The translations under genes were made by a program, and so were the position numbers. A stretch of DNA of 7,163 nucleotides from NCBI GenBank assembly GCA_018623875.1, contig JAAZUZ010000079.1:1-7163 (forward strand), given 5' to 3'. Shown here one piece after another: positions 6,166 through 7,163 of this stretch (within the stretch, counting starts at the first letter, position 1; every line of letters starts with the position of its first letter). Below the pieces are notes generated by a model, which saw only the letters and a list, made by a program, of their open reading frames with translations, ran no database searches and had not been told where the DNA came from. Source of the DNA: Synechococcus sp. HW_metabat.21 (lineage in GTDB: Bacteria > Cyanobacteriota > Cyanobacteriia > PCC-6307 > Cyanobiaceae).

Positions 6166-7163
6166 TTGGCCCAGCGCCCCCGCTCCGCTGAACGACGCCA
6201 AAGTCTGCTCGGCACAGCCCTCATTGGTCTGTGCTGCCTGGGAACCGGTGTCGCCCTAGCGGCCGGGCGCGCGTGGTTAGTGCAGCTCGCGCCTCCCCTC
6301 ACCCCAAACAGCAGCGCCGCCGAGCTCAACCGCAACCGGCGCCGGAGCCTGGATCCCGATCGGCGCCGCGATGCCGCACTACTGCTCAGTGCCCAAGCGG
6401 GCAGCACGCCCGAGCAGCGCCGCGCTTGGCTCCGGGGCCAGGGATGGGGCAACCACGCCAGCAGCCGGGTCCTGGCGGCGATCAGCCTCAAACAAGCCGC
6501 CCTTGCCGCCCAAGCCAGTGGACGGCCGCAGGAAGCCCAAGCCCTCTGGAGGGAGTTGCTGCGGCGCTTCCCGCAGGAGCCCGCCAGCGCCGATGCCCTC
6601 TATGCCCTTGGCCGGCAGCGCCCCCCACTGCGGCGCATCCTGCTGGAGCGCTTTTCCGCCCACCCGGCGGCCCTCGCCGCGGCGCTTGAGGCCGGCGATG
6701 CCCTACATCTCGCCCGTTGGGGAGCGCGCTGGCCCGGAGCCGAAGCGCTCCTCCTGCAAACCTGCGACGCGCAAACACCAACGCTCCGGGCTGAAGACCA
6801 GCAGTTGCTGGCTGCTGGCCTGGTGCAACTGGGTCGCAGCGAGCAGGCTCTGAGCTGCTTGGGGAAGACCACTCCAACAGCCGAACTGCAGCTGCGCCTG
6901 GCCCAAGTGATGTTGCAGGGAAGCCGCGCCCAACAAACCCAAGCCGAAGAACGGCTGCTCAACCTCGCCAAAGGCGGAAGCCCCAAAGGATTGGAAGCCG
7001 CCCGGCTCCTGGCGCAATCTCCGGCCGCTGGAGCCGTGGCCGTTCTGCAGCAGCTGCCGGCGACGCTCCAGGACAACGCCCCCGTGCAGGCCCGACTTGC
7101 GGAAGCCGGTCAACGGGATCAAGCGGCCGTGCTCGAGCGCTGGCCGAAGGATCCCGCCAGTTG
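6166..7163 (+). CDS. Probable soluble lytic murein transglycosylase (Slt70-like), N-terminal helical part; runs off the right edge
   Basis: The frame is open from the stop at 6079-6081 to the window end; 332 codons are visible from the proposed TTG start. The translation starts with a basic stretch (RPRSAERRQ, 4-12) and a hydrophobic core (LLGTALIGLCCLGTGVALAA, 14-33), a signal peptide or membrane anchor with a possible ALA cleavage site at 30-32. After it comes an Ala/Leu-rich, all-helical region of repeated helix pairs, such as QEAQALWRELLRRFPQEPAS (122-141) and AHPAALAAALEAGDALHLAR (165-184), resembling the superhelical U-domain of Slt70-type enzymes, which cleave the MurNAc-GlcNAc bond to anhydro-MurNAc ends. 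The catalytic Glu domain would lie beyond the edge and is not seen. There is no in-frame ATG upstream; TTG 6166 is chosen because it leaves the signal intact, whereas GTG 6280 would remove it. Alternatively this is another tetratricopeptide-like periplasmic protein. Confidence 0.62.
   Translation, partial: MAQRPRSAERRQSLLGTALIGLCCLGTGVALAAGRAWLVQLAPPLTPNSSAAELNRNRRRSLDPDRRRDAALLLSAQAGSTPEQRRAWLRGQGWGNHASSRVLAAISLKQAALAAQASGRPQEAQALWRELLRRFPQEPASADALYALGRQRPPLRRILLERFSAHPAALAAALEAGDALHLARWGARWPGAEALLLQTCDAQTPTLRAEDQQLLAAGLVQLGRSEQALSCLGKTTPTAELQLRLAQVMLQGSRAQQTQAEERLLNLAKGGSPKGLEAARLLAQSPAAGAVAVLQQLPATLQDNAPVQARLAEAGQRDQAAVLERWPKDPAS

Noticed and set aside
6069..6491. Upstream extension of the glmM frame to a start at 6491, giving a 599-residue protein
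   Set aside because: The added 141 residues are Arg/Ala/Ser-rich low complexity, antisense to the transglycosylase-like gene, and precede the conserved GlmM N-terminus at FGTDGIRG; GlmM is normally about 450 residues.
6371..6853. Plus-strand open frames inside the transglycosylase-like gene that begin with ATG
   Set aside because: Their translations are Pro/Arg/Ser-rich and look random. The frame read from 6166 gives regular amphipathic helices and runs open to the window end.

Overview
The window looks like core chromosome of a GC-rich picocyanobacterium of the Synechococcus/Cyanobium type. The strongest lineage markers are a full-length IctB-family membrane protein, whose long motifs match the Synechococcus elongatus protein as I remember it, a DUF3177-type membrane protein, and a GlmM with a cyanobacterial-style central region. 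Genes are packed tightly, several overlap, and clear Shine-Dalgarno sequences are absent, which is common in this group. There are no RNA genes, CRISPR arrays, insertion sequences, phage genes or compositional islands that I can see.

Layout. At the left edge (1-380, minus strand) lies the N-terminal part of a DUF3177-like membrane protein that runs off the window. A 70-base divergent gap follows. Four plus-strand genes then run head to tail from 451 to 4713: a stand-alone FIST-domain protein, trmB (tRNA m7G46 methyltransferase), ictB, and a BadF/BadG-type (N-acetylglucosamine-kinase-like) ATPase. They are separated by +6, -4 and -8 bases, so one transcript with coupled translation is likely. 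The kinase converges on glmM (minus strand, 4692-6068), and the two coding regions overlap tail to tail by 22 bases. A short divergent gap of about 100 bases separates glmM from a plus-strand gene (from about 6166 to beyond the right edge) that resembles the alpha-helical N-terminal part of a Slt70-type lytic transglycosylase. Its catalytic domain would lie outside the window.

How the genes may work together. The right half has a cell-wall theme: an amino-sugar-kinase-like protein, the phosphoglucosamine mutase that feeds UDP-GlcNAc synthesis, and a probable peptidoglycan-cleaving enzyme. IctB has the O-antigen-ligase/polymerase fold and could also belong to envelope chemistry, although it is traditionally tied to inorganic-carbon accumulation. 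These links are inferred from gene order. FIST and TrmB have no obvious functional tie to the rest. I do not see a new multi-gene system. The points most worth checking are the altered substrate loop of the kinase, the loss of the ligase histidine in IctB, the start of the last gene, and the convergent overlap.
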